In this document: one piece after another, positions 46,277 through 57,247 of the stretch | How positions within the stretch are numbered: position 1 is the stretch's first letter | How the letters are laid out: every line of letters starts with the position of its first letter | NCBI GenBank assembly: GCA_020850755.1 | Contig: JADZEB010000011.1 | Span: 1 to 64,000 of the forward strand | Direction: 5' to 3' | Origin: Alphaproteobacteria bacterium | GTDB lineage: Bacteria > Pseudomonadota > Alphaproteobacteria > Acetobacterales > Acetobacteraceae | DNA: 64,000 bases | Notes under the pieces: generated by a model | Told to the model about the DNA's origin: nothing | Seen by the model: the letters and a program-made list of their open reading frames with translations, nothing else | Databases searched by the model: none | Made by a program: the position numbers and the translations under genes

Positions 46277-48874
46277 GTGGGGCGCGTCAACGAGCCGGGC
46301 GGGCACATCGTCGAGTTCGCCAATGCCCATGCCGGGACGGCCGAACTGCATTGGCTGCCAATCCCGCGCACCCTGCGGGCCAGGTTCCGCTCGGCCTCCT
46401 CCTATGCCGTGCCGCTGCAGGAGTCCTATCTGGCGCTGAAGATCGAGGCCTCGACCTGGGACCATGCCGGCAAGCCGCCGTTCAGCTGGATCGCGGTCGA
46501 GCAGCCGGAGCCGCAGACCCATCCGCGGCCGATCAGTTCCATCTGGTTCTCCCTCGACCAGGTCCACAGGGCGGCCGAGAAGCGAGGCTACGTCGCGCCG
46601 CCCTACGAGAATGTCGGTGTCGTCCTCTATGTCTTCGTCGCGCCGCACGTCGCGGTGATCCGGCCGGAGGGTCCGGACCTCGCCGAGATCGGGCTGACGA
46701 TCAGGATCATCCGCGTCGCGAGCTGGTCGGCCGTGCCGGCGCCCGGTTCACAGGCGAATATCGGCCAGCATGTCGGCGTGTTCCCGATGGCCGATTTCGT
46801 CGCCTGCCACGAGCTGCACGCGCAATCGATCGCGCAGTGCACCGCGAGCTTCAGCGGACTGGAGCTCGAGCTGCGGCACTCGAGCGGCGGCTATGGCATC
46901 AAGGTCGTGCTGGACGAGCTGCGCCCCTGCCTCGCCCACATCACCTTCGAGCCCCGGCCCGGCGGCTATCACGCCTTCCACGTGGGCGCGACCGAGGCGG
47001 TCGAGGTGAGCGCCTGGCAGGGGGATAACCGGCTGGGCGTGCCGCTGTTCGCGCCCGAGCTCCTCGTCTACCGCTACGCCATCGAGCACGAGTCCCGGAA
47101 CCCGGACCGCTATGTCGGCTCGCTCATCGGGATATCGAATCTTCCGTTCGAGCCCTGCGCCACGGCGGCGGGACCACCGCAGCCCCTTCCGAAAGGCGCG
47201 GCACCGCCGCCCTGGGACACGGTGCGCAGCTGCGACAGCCTCGAGGGTTGGGTTCCCCCTCCGATCTGGACGGTCACCGGGCGGCGGACCGGCGGCGTCA
47301 CGGTGGACAGGCTCAAGATGATCCTCGGCTCGCCGGCCGTGGACTGGATCCCGACGATCGTCGACACGGCGATCGGCCTCGTTCCCTATCTCGGGACCGC
47401 CTACGACCTGGCGACGATGGCAAAGATCGCCGCCTCCGGATCGGACTTCTGGGGCGAGCCGAAGACGGAAGGCGACATCGCCTTGATGGCGGCCTTCCTG
47501 GCGCTCGGCAGCTTCGGCGACATCGCCAAGGGCGGCGCGAAGGCCTCGGCCGAGATCCTGCCGCGGCTCCAGAACGTCGCGGATGCGCTGTATCCGGGCT
47601 TCAGGGTGGTATCGACCAACCCGGGCCTGTCGCAGGTGTTCCTGCGCACGGTCTTTTCCGCGATCGACCCGGCGATGATGAAGGCCGCCGAGCGCGTGCT
47701 CGATGCCGAGGCGGCCATGAAATACGCCGCCCGGCTCGACGAGGCGGCGCGGCTCCTGAAGCAGGGCGGCAATCCAGACGCCGCAATACGCCTGTTCAAG
47801 GACATCATCGGCGAGATCGAGGCCGAGTTGCGCGTCCTCGCCGAGATCCCGGTCGGCAGGATCGAGACGCATCCCGCCTTCGCGGCGGCGAGCGGGCGCA
47901 TCCTGGTCGATGACATTCCGGGTTTCGCCGCCTTGGACGCGGAGCCCGCCGAGAAGATCCGCGGCATTCTGCGCGAGGCCGTGCGGAACGGCGATTTCGA
48001 GGGCATGGTCGACCAGATCCGCCAGATCGACGGCGACATCGCGGCGAAATGGGTCGACAGCACGCAGGCGGCGATGATCGAGGAGGTGGTCAGCCACCCC
48101 CGGGTGCAGAGGGGCTACGCCAACCACGTCGCCAACGGCGGCAAGAGTTCGATCCTCGACTATGCGCTCAAGGCCTCGCGCGGCGGCCTGCGCGACATGC
48201 TGTACCTGCGCTTCGGCAGGGGCGGGTTCGACTTCATGCTGGGGCGGCGCCGGCTCGAGCCGGCCACGATCGAGCAGATCCTCGACCGACCCGGCGCGAT
48301 CGAGGAGGTGCGCAAGCTGATCAACCGTCTCGACAGCTACGAAAGCCTGCGCGACAGCATCCGGGCCCTGAAGGACAGCCATCCCGGGCTCGGCACCATC
48401 CTGGAAGCGGACCATCTCATCGAGAAGCGCATCCGCATCCGGAGCGAGGACTGGATGCTGGACGAGCACGCGTACCTTTCCATGCTGCAGCCGGCCGACG
48501 AGCAGGTGGCGGCGGCCCTGCGCGCCCGGGGAATCGACACATTCCACTACGTTCACACCGCCAAGACGCGGCGCATGGACGAGCTGATCCCGCAAGGCGA
48601 GGAAGTCAGCATGTCGCTCCAGTCGATCGCCGACGCCTACCAGTCCTTCTGGCTGAAGGAGGTCGGCGTGACCCATGAGACTTTCCTCGGGCTGTTCCAG
48701 GCAGATTTTGCGCGCCTCGCAGACGAGGCGGGAGAAGCTGCCCCGTCCTTGGCACCGAAGAGCGGCCAGGAGCTCTTGCGTTCGATCGCGCAGCGCCGGT
48801 TGGCGATGAATGGCCGCAAGCTGTTCCTCTCCAAGGTAAAGGGCCGGGCGACCCAGGCCATCGACACGCCGTGA
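46277..48874 (+). CDS. Large protein with polymorphic-toxin-like organisation
   Basis: 865 aa from a GTG with GGAG at 6-nt spacing. Residues 1-300 are beta-rich and unrecognised. Residues 355-425 (DWIPTIVDTAIGLVPYLGTAYDL, then an Ala/Gly hydrophobic segment ending FGDIAKGGAKA) resemble the pre-toxin linkers of polymorphic toxins. The C-terminal part contains ILEADHLIEKRIRI (residues 708-721), a DHxxEK motif such as occurs in toxin nuclease domains, then FHYVHTAKTRRMDELIPQGEE. No obvious immunity gene follows; the next gene is a Bug receptor on the opposite strand. Toxin function is inferred from architecture only. Confidence 0.75.
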   Translation: MGRVNEPGGHIVEFANAHAGTAELHWLPIPRTLRARFRSASSYAVPLQESYLALKIEASTWDHAGKPPFSWIAVEQPEPQTHPRPISSIWFSLDQVHRAAEKRGYVAPPYENVGVVLYVFVAPHVAVIRPEGPDLAEIGLTIRIIRVASWSAVPAPGSQANIGQHVGVFPMADFVACHELHAQSIAQCTASFSGLELELRHSSGGYGIKVVLDELRPCLAHITFEPRPGGYHAFHVGATEAVEVSAWQGDNRLGVPLFAPELLVYRYAIEHESRNPDRYVGSLIGISNLPFEPCATAAGPPQPLPKGAAPPPWDTVRSCDSLEGWVPPPIWTVTGRRTGGVTVDRLKMILGSPAVDWIPTIVDTAIGLVPYLGTAYDLATMAKIAASGSDFWGEPKTEGDIALMAAFLALGSFGDIAKGGAKASAEILPRLQNVADALYPGFRVVSTNPGLSQVFLRTVFSAIDPAMMKAAERVLDAEAAMKYAARLDEAARLLKQGGNPDAAIRLFKDIIGEIEAELRVLAEIPVGRIETHPAFAAASGRILVDDIPGFAALDAEPAEKIRGILREAVRNGDFEGMVDQIRQIDGDIAAKWVDSTQAAMIEEVVSHPRVQRGYANHVANGGKSSILDYALKASRGGLRDMLYLRFGRGGFDFMLGRRRLEPATIEQILDRPGAIEEVRKLINRLDSYESLRDSIRALKDSHPGLGTILEADHLIEKRIRIRSEDWMLDEHAYLSMLQPADEQVAAALRARGIDTFHYVHTAKTRRMDELIPQGEEVSMSLQSIADAYQSFWLKEVGVTHETFLGLFQADFARLADEAGEAAPSLAPKSGQELLRSIAQRRLAMNGRKLFLSKVKGRATQAIDTP

Positions 48875-49069
48875 TGTCGGCGACCGGCCCGGCTTCTCCG
48901 GGCCAGGGCCAGCATGAGACCTGCCTTTCTGGTGCCGGCTCCGAATGTCCCTTGCGGCACGGTGGCGCGGCCGCGCCATGTCCATCCGCCGTCGGGTGCG
49001 CCCGGGATCGGTGCCCCCCCCCGCGACCGACCCGTGACGCGCGGATCGACCGGCGGGGACGTGCCAGCC

Positions 49070-50071
49070 TCAGCGCATCTGTATGCCGTGCGCCTGCACG
49101 AGGTCGGCCCACTTCTTCAGCTCGCCATTGACGAAGCGCTTGGCGGCATCCGGACCGATCTCGGTCACCTGCTCCACTGCGGCGGCCTGCAGATCGGCCC
49201 TGAACTCGGCGGAGGCCAGCACGCGGCGCATGGCGCCATCCAGGGTGCCGACAACCGGTGCCGGCGTGCGGGCCGGAACCAGCAGGACGAAGACGCTGTT
49301 GGCTATCAGATCGGGATAGCCGGCTTCGGCGGATGTCGGGATTTCCGGTGCGATGGTCGAGCGCTCGCGATCGGTGACGGCCAGTACCCGGAGCCTGCCC
49401 TGCTTGTGCTGCTCGTACATGGTCCCGAGCCCCGCGGCGAGCACCTGCACATGTCCGGCCAGCACATCCTGCATCGCCGGCGCGGCCCCGCGGTAGGGGA
49501 CGTGGGTCATCCCGATCCCCGCGATCTTGTTGAACATCTCGCCGGTCAGGTGGCCGATATTGCCGGTTCCCGAACTGGCATAGTTCAGCCTTCCCGGAGC
49601 GGCCTTGGCCAGCGCCGCCAGTTCCCGCAACGATTGCGCCGGCACGGACGGATGGACGCCGATCGCGAAGCGCTCCGCCCCGACCAATGTCACCGGCAGC
49701 AGGTCGCGCGAGACATCGAAGGTCAGGCCCGCGATCGAGAGCGGCGTGATCGTCAACGCGGCCGAGCCGGTGAGGTACAGCGTGTATCCGTCTGGCTGCG
49801 CTCGCACCACGTCGTTCGTCGCAATCGTGGTCGAGGCTCCCGGCTTGTTGTCGACGACGATCGACTGGCCGAGAATCGGTTCCAGGCGCAACGCCACCCT
49901 GCGTGCGACCACGTCCGTGGGACCGCCGGCGGCAAAGCCGACGACCAAACGGATAGGCCGGCTCGGATAGCTGCCCTGGCCGTGGGCCAATCTGGCGCTG
50001 CCAGCGGCCGCGGCGGCAAGTGCGGCCGGAGCCAGGATCAGCGCGGAACGTCGGGTAAGGCGGCTCTTCAT
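49070..50071 (-). CDS. Bug-family (TctC) tripartite tricarboxylate receptor
   Basis: 333-aa periplasmic solute-binding protein. N-terminal MKSRLTRRSALILAPAALAA is a Tat-like signal. Family motifs follow: YPSRPIRLVVGFAAGGPTD, GQSIVVDNKPGA, YTLYLTGSAAL, THVPYRGAAPAMQDVLAG and a closing AAKRFVNGELKKW. It binds a carboxylate. The TctAB membrane partners are not nearby, typical for the large orphan Bug families. AAAGGAG lies 6 nt before the ATG. Confidence 0.93.
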   Translation of the reverse strand: MKSRLTRRSALILAPAALAAAAAGSARLAHGQGSYPSRPIRLVVGFAAGGPTDVVARRVALRLEPILGQSIVVDNKPGASTTIATNDVVRAQPDGYTLYLTGSAALTITPLSIAGLTFDVSRDLLPVTLVGAERFAIGVHPSVPAQSLRELAALAKAAPGRLNYASSGTGNIGHLTGEMFNKIAGIGMTHVPYRGAAPAMQDVLAGHVQVLAAGLGTMYEQHKQGRLRVLAVTDRERSTIAPEIPTSAEAGYPDLIANSVFVLLVPARTPAPVVGTLDGAMRRVLASAEFRADLQAAAVEQVTEIGPDAAKRFVNGELKKWADLVQAHGIQMR

Positions 50072-50989
50072 AGTCAGCTCCTTTGGTCGCGGCTCATCAC
50101 ACGAGGGTGGAGGCGGGATGGCCTGCCCCGGCCGGATGGTCCGATTGCAGTCTACGGGCATGACGGGTCCGGGCGCCACGACTGGGTTGCGGGCGCCACG
50201 GCCCCGGATACCGATGCCGGCCGCCGGACGCCCCGAAACCGCAGGCCGATGTCCCGGCGGTGGGTGCGATCGGATCGTGACGCGGCAACGCCCGCGCCCG
50301 ATGCCGATCCTGGACCCGGTCAGGCAGGACGTGTTCCCGCCGCCGATGCAGGATCGTCTCCTGCGAGACGGAACGCAGGGCACGCGGCCCCGGATTCCGC
50401 AGCCAACAGCGTGGCCATGATGAAGGCGACCGCGAACGGGGCGGCATGGACGGCAAGAACAGTCGGCCGCCGGCAACGGCGCGCCACTCGTCCGTCATCG
50501 GCGGATGCGCGTGGCGGAAGCCACCGCCCGGCAACGCACTGGCCCATGGGGAAATGCGGGTGATCGGCGCCGAGGCGCGTTGCTCATGCGGCATGGATCG
50601 TTCATGCGCCGCCGGCCAGGACAGCCCCGCCAGCGCACGGGCACAAACGTCGTCAGCCCGGTGCCCATCAGCGCGAGGATCTAGCCGCCGAAGAGATCGC
50701 GGCAGCCGCGGCCGGAGAGCGGGGAGAGCACCGGAGGTGTTTCGCGCCCTGCTTGAATGCTTCCCCCGAAGCGCGGCGGCTCGCGCCAGTCTCGTCCGCC
50801 GCGGGGTCGAGGCGGACGTGGCCTTCTTCGATCACGGAGACGACACGGCGCAGCTGTCCTTCCACGCGGCGCGGGTGCTCTGCCACGGCGGGACGGAATC
50901 TGCAGGGGTGTCTCGCCACGGGCGTGATCCCACCCCCAGATGCGCGGATAGAGGCCGGGCATGAGACCGCGCCCTGGCACCAGCGCCGC
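50072..50989. other. About 900 bp with no gene I can support
   Basis: Neither strand gives a family match. A minus-strand segment around 50420-50690 contains short hydrophobic runs in shifting frames (for example AVHAAPFAVAFIMATLLA), possibly the remains of a membrane-protein gene, but I cannot identify it. Direct repeats such as GGGCGCCACG (50172 and 50190) are short and probably chance. Confidence 0.4.
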
Positions 50990-51430
50990 TCATCCGGCCC
51001 CGTGTGCTGGATCGTCGCAATGCCCGTGGGTGAAGTCGGCGAGGGTCTCGATGACCCGGCACTCGCCGACGACCCCGCCGGCGCAGCTTGTGGCCATGCG
51101 CTGCAACTCGGCACGCAGCGCCTGTAGCCGACGCAGCCTTGCATCGATCGCGGCGATCTGCGCCGTAGCAAGAGCATGCGCCGCAGCACAATCGGCATCC
51201 GGCCGGTCCGCAAGGGCGAGCAACGCGCGGAGCGCCTCGCTCTCGAAGCCCAGTTCGCGGGCATGGCGGATGAAGCCGAGCCGGCGCAGATGCGCCTCCG
51301 AATAGGCCCGGCGCCCGCCTTCGGTGCGCGCGGGCGGCGGCATCTAGCCTTCCTGCTCATACCAGCGGATCGTCGTCGGCTTCACGCCCGTCGCTCGCGC
51401 CAGCTCGCCGATGGAATAGGTTCCGTTCAT
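50990..51430 (-). pseudogene. MerR-family Zn/Cd/Pb regulator interrupted by an in-frame TAG
   Basis: The N-terminus is a perfect MerR start (MNGTYSIGELARATGVKPTT then IRWYEQEG). It reads into TAG at 51344-51346 and continues in the same frame as MPPPARTEGGRRAYSEAHLR. In relatives this junction reads EGLxPxPxRTxGGxR, so the TAG replaces one codon, probably a Leu TTG. Downstream are the dimerisation helix and the metal-binding Cys of ZntR/CadR/PbrR proteins (DADCAAA, SCAGGVVGECRVIETL, HGHC). The intact protein would be 146 aa. An ATG immediately follows the TAG. It is divergent from a matching P1B ATPase, its expected target. Confidence 0.87.
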
Positions 51431-51780
51431 CGAGCTGTCCCTTCCTGGTTCGCGAGGACGCGGGCAAAGGCCCCCAACGCCTCGTCGCTGGCGCGGCAGC
51501 CGGTCCCGTCCGCCTCCTGCTTGGCCCCCGCCTGCTTGGGGTGGACCGCGATGGGATGGCGGGCAATCAAGCCGCGGCGCACCGTCGCCGCTTCCACAAT
51601 GACCCCGCCCGCACCGGCCATGAACAGACCCCGGTGCCACCGGTGCCAACCAGTCCGTGGCCCTGCAAGCGCCCGATCGTGGCTGGCACCACCGCCCGCG
51701 AGACGGCCTTGCGCCGCGCGAGACCGATGGCGCGCCCCGATGCTTTTGGCCGCAGCAGTGCGGCGATGGGGTCGATGCAG

Positions 51781-51855
51781 CCCCGGACTTGGCAGCCCCG
51801 GACTTGGCAGCCCCGGACTTGGCCGCCCCGGACTTGGCCGCCCCGGACTTGGGCC
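51781..51855. repeat. Tandem array of five 15-bp units
   Basis: Unit CCCCGGACTTGGCAG occurs twice exactly, followed by two CCCCGGACTTGGCCG and one CCCCGGACTTGGGCC. In translation it gives a five-residue repeat on either strand, so it could be either a coding repeat in a lost gene or simple expansion. Confidence 0.92.
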
Positions 51856-52268
51856 ATGCCGTCCGCCTCGCGCGGGCGCGCGACGAATGCGGCAAGTTCG
51901 CCTGGAGCGCTCGGCAATGCTCCGCTTCATCGATCCAATATGGCGATCGGCGATCGCACTTGCCAGCCGCGCAACCCTGGCCGGCCAGGCGGTGATTGCG
52001 GGCCTCCTGGGCTTCCTGCGGGCCCCGTTCCCTGGCGCCCGTTCCCTGGCGCCCGGTCACGCGACCGACCGCGATCGCTTGCGCGGCGGTGGTGACCGGC
52101 ATCCACGGCGCCTCGCGGACGGTGCAGCTGCCGGTCGCCTCGCAAGTGGTCCTCCCTGTCAAACTGTCGCTCTCGGTGATCTCGCTGGTGATGTCCGCCT
52201 GCGACATAATGCATATCGGGATACAGGTCGGCGGCATGTATCCTGGAACCGGCAAAGCAACAAAATGC

Positions 52269-52300
52269 TTGAAGCTATAGCCGCTGTAGGTTCCATACCC
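52269..52300 (+). promoter_or_regulatory. MerR-type promoter/operator of the metal-efflux ATPase
   Basis: TTGAAG at 52269-52274 is followed by the dyad CTATAG-CCG-CTGTAG at 52275-52289 and a candidate -10 (CATACC/ATACCC) after a 19-20 nt spacer. An overlong spacer filled by a dyad is the hallmark of MerR-regulated promoters of ZntR/CadR type. It ends about 28 nt before the ATPase start. Confidence 0.65.
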
Positions 52301-52327
52301 ACGTCCCAGGATGGAGTGACGTGCATC

Positions 52328-54619
<2,292 letters not shown>

Positions 54620-54648
54620 CCCTTGAGCCTGGCCACGGGGGCGTGGCA

Positions 54649-54670
54649 CGGGCCTGTTCCGGCAGGCCCG
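54649..54670 (+). terminator. Hairpin after the P-type ATPase gene
   Basis: CGGGCCTG-TTCCGG-CAGGCCCG, an 8-bp perfect stem 30 bp after the stop codon, followed by TTGCCTG. The T-tract is poor, so termination is plausible rather than clear. dabA converges from the other side. Confidence 0.4.
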
Positions 54671-54852
54671 TTGCCTGAGCAAGCCGGCGGCGATGGCGGC
54701 CAGTGGCATGGCGCCCAAGCAGGCGAAGGCGCCGACCCGCCTGGAACCAATGCCCAGGGATACCACGCACCTGATCCCCGCCCGCGCGCGAGGCGGCGAG
54801 ATCGCCGCCTCCTCGCCCTGCATGGTTCCGGATCCAGCCGCATCGGGCAGGA

Positions 54853-57231
54853 TCAGGCTGCGCGATCGAGGCGCAGACCGGGGGACCATCTCCGGCCGGG
54901 GCGGTAGCGCGAGGCGATCCGCCCCTTCCGCATCGTGAACAGGTGAAGCCAGCCATTATCGAACAGCGCCTGGACCCCGGGGTGCCGCTCGAGAATTCCG
55001 GCGATGGCGCCCTCCGGCGCCTCTATCAGGACTGAGAGGCGGAGCGGCTCGTGGGCGAGGGCATTGCCGTCATGCACCGCTTGCCAGGGCAGGCCAGGCC
55101 GCAGTCGGCCACCATTGCCTTCGATCACGCCGATCCCGCCCACCACATTGTGGATCAGCTTGTTGCCCCCACCGAAGGCCTCTGGCGCGACCGCGGAAGC
55201 GTAGTATTGCAGGCTGATCCAGCTCGCGACGATGACAGGTGCGGTCAGGATCAGTTCGAGCGTGCCGAAGCCCGCATCCGTCTCCCAGTCATAGCTGTGC
55301 AGGAATGCGCGGCCGCCAAGGTCGACGCCTGCCGTCGCCGCACGCGGCGCGGCGATGAACGCCGCGCAGCCGGCGAGCCTCCATTCCGGGCGCACCTCGG
55401 CCCAATTGGTGGCGCGCGCGGCGACCGTCTCGGCCGCCGCCCCGGGCAGCCGGATCGCGCGTTCGGCGCGGGCGAGGGCCCCGGCGGCGCGATGCCAGCG
55501 ACGGACCTGCGCGAGAACGCCAGCATGATCGGGTGCCGTGCCGTCCATGTAGAGCGCGATCTCGTCGGTCGTCGTGTCGTGAAGCCCGGCGACGAAAAGC
55601 GTGTCATCGGCCAGGTCTATGCCGTGCCTTGCGAGACCGGTGCGCGTCTCGGGGTCGTTGAGAAGCTGTGCCAGCAGCCGCGCCGAGACCACACCGGTGT
55701 GCCCGCCGCAGGCGCCGCAGTGATAGGCGCTCTCATGCGGGTTGTTCGTCACCCGCGCGCCGTGGACGAGAAGGAGCACGACGCGCCCGAAGCCGCGGGT
55801 CATGCTCATGGCCTTCAGCACGGTCGCCCCGAGTTCGGCCTTTGCCTCGGCGCCGATGCCACCCACGAGCTGCGGGGCGGGATTCGCCGCCGCCCTGGTG
55901 CCGCCCAGGCCGAGCGCATCGCGCACAAGCCTGCCGCCATAGAATGGACCCACCGCTTCGACGAACGCGAAGGAGGAAACGGCCGCTTGCCGGAACCGTC
56001 CCCAGGCGCGGGCCGCGCGGGCGCGGATCCGGGCCTTCCGCTCGGCGCCCTCGGTCCCATGGCTCGTCGAGGCCATCCTGGGCTTCAGAAGAACCGGCAG
56101 GCGCGCCTCGACCACATCCGACCCATGCCCGGTATGGGCGAGCGGCAGGCCGAAGAAGCCCGCGAAGCCAACCGTCTCGATCCCGGCGGCCTGCGCCTCA
56201 AGCGCCCGACGGAACACCTCCGAGCGGACGTCGATGCAGAATACGGCCTGCAGCGCCGGGCGGACCCTGGTCTCGGCCTGTCCGGTGAGCGCTGCGGCGA
56301 GGCGACGCTGGTGTGCGCACTCGGCGGCCTTCTGCAGGATGGCGTCGATCACCTGGTTCTCTGTCGGTCGGACCGGCGCTTCATGGGCGGCCACGATCTC
56401 GCGCCACCGTGCTTCGACTTGCGGAAGATGCGCCAGAAGCGCCTCGTCCCAGACCAGCCGGATTGCCAGAAGGTCGGCAAGTGTTCCGTCCGTCGTCCCG
56501 GCAAGTTCCGCTTGCCACAACAGCCACCGCGCATGCTGCGCCCAACCGCCGAGATCCATCAGCAGCCGGTGGAACGACGTCGTGGCGGCGTTCCGCGTGA
56601 TACCGAGCCTCTCCGCAGCGCGCAGAACGGCGCGTTCCGATGTATCGGGCGCCGCGCCCACATGCCGGCAGAACCCCGCAAGACCTGCGATCTCGGGCGT
56701 CAGGTCGCGGGCGGCCCATGATCGCCAGGCCGCGTAGGCGTTCTGGCCCGGTGCGGGCGACCACAGCGCCTGCCCGCCGTCGAAGTGCCCGGCGGCCCAG
56801 AGGCCGACGGTCTTCCCGATCACGGCGGGCCAGTCGACGCCGCTCGCCTCCACGGCGAGATCGGCCACCGTGGGAAGCGCGCGCGGCGCGGCCAGGTTCG
56901 CGGTTGCCTTGGCCTTCTGCAACGCGATGTCGCGCGGCTTCAGTGGTGAGCTGCATGCGATCAGGGCGCCGGCCAGGTCATCGTCGGTGAACCGCCCGGC
57001 GGCGATATCGGCGAGGTAGTCGGCCCGCGGGCGGGTCAAGACCACGCCCGCGACGCGCCCCAGCCGTGCCGATGCGGTGGCGAGACCATCGCCCGCCTGC
57101 CCGAGGAACGGGTTGACGGCCACGGTCGCCTCGAGCGGGAAGGCCGGGGGAATGGCGCGCGCCGAGGTCTCGGCAGCCTCCAATAGGCTCGACAGTTGCG
57201 CCGGCGTGATCTTGCTGGGCTTCATGAACAT
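54853..57231 (-). CDS. dabA: DabA, inorganic carbon uptake subunit (DUF2309)
   Basis: 792-aa large soluble subunit of the DAB CO2/bicarbonate accumulation complex, related to beta-carbonic anhydrases and energised through DabB. Zinc-site residues align: Cys332 and Asp334 in AVFCIDVRSE, His490 in LLLVHGARVTNNP and Cys505 in SAYHCGACGG; the last two are 15 apart as in characterised DabA. It begins 16 bp after dabB. The presence suggests autotrophic or CO2-dependent growth, but no RuBisCO gene is in the window. Confidence 0.93.
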   Translation of the reverse strand: MFMKPSKITPAQLSSLLEAAETSARAIPPAFPLEATVAVNPFLGQAGDGLATASARLGRVAGVVLTRPRADYLADIAAGRFTDDDLAGALIACSSPLKPRDIALQKAKATANLAAPRALPTVADLAVEASGVDWPAVIGKTVGLWAAGHFDGGQALWSPAPGQNAYAAWRSWAARDLTPEIAGLAGFCRHVGAAPDTSERAVLRAAERLGITRNAATTSFHRLLMDLGGWAQHARWLLWQAELAGTTDGTLADLLAIRLVWDEALLAHLPQVEARWREIVAAHEAPVRPTENQVIDAILQKAAECAHQRRLAAALTGQAETRVRPALQAVFCIDVRSEVFRRALEAQAAGIETVGFAGFFGLPLAHTGHGSDVVEARLPVLLKPRMASTSHGTEGAERKARIRARAARAWGRFRQAAVSSFAFVEAVGPFYGGRLVRDALGLGGTRAAANPAPQLVGGIGAEAKAELGATVLKAMSMTRGFGRVVLLLVHGARVTNNPHESAYHCGACGGHTGVVSARLLAQLLNDPETRTGLARHGIDLADDTLFVAGLHDTTTDEIALYMDGTAPDHAGVLAQVRRWHRAAGALARAERAIRLPGAAAETVAARATNWAEVRPEWRLAGCAAFIAAPRAATAGVDLGGRAFLHSYDWETDAGFGTLELILTAPVIVASWISLQYYASAVAPEAFGGGNKLIHNVVGGIGVIEGNGGRLRPGLPWQAVHDGNALAHEPLRLSVLIEAPEGAIAGILERHPGVQALFDNGWLHLFTMRKGRIASRYRPGRRWSPGLRLDRAA

Positions 57232-57247
57232 CGGCTGGCCCCTCGCG

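Larger units (their letters stand above)
51431..52327. other. Long region between merR and the P-type ATPase gene
   Basis: Nearly 900 bp, unusually long for a merR/ATPase divergent pair. A minus-strand frame is open through 51427-51930 and its stop overlaps the merR start (ATGA), so translational coupling is possible, but its sequence is unrecognised. The region also holds five 15-bp tandem repeats, a 14-bp direct repeat (GTTCCCTGGCGCCC at 52027 and 52041), and an inverted repeat GGATACA-N11-TGTATCC at 52219-52243. Confidence 0.45.

Noticed and set aside
51427..51930. Minus-strand frame whose stop overlaps the merR start, as a coupled gene
   Set aside because: The ATGA overlap is suggestive, but the translated sequence is Arg/Gly/Ala-rich, includes the tandem repeat region and matches nothing I know.
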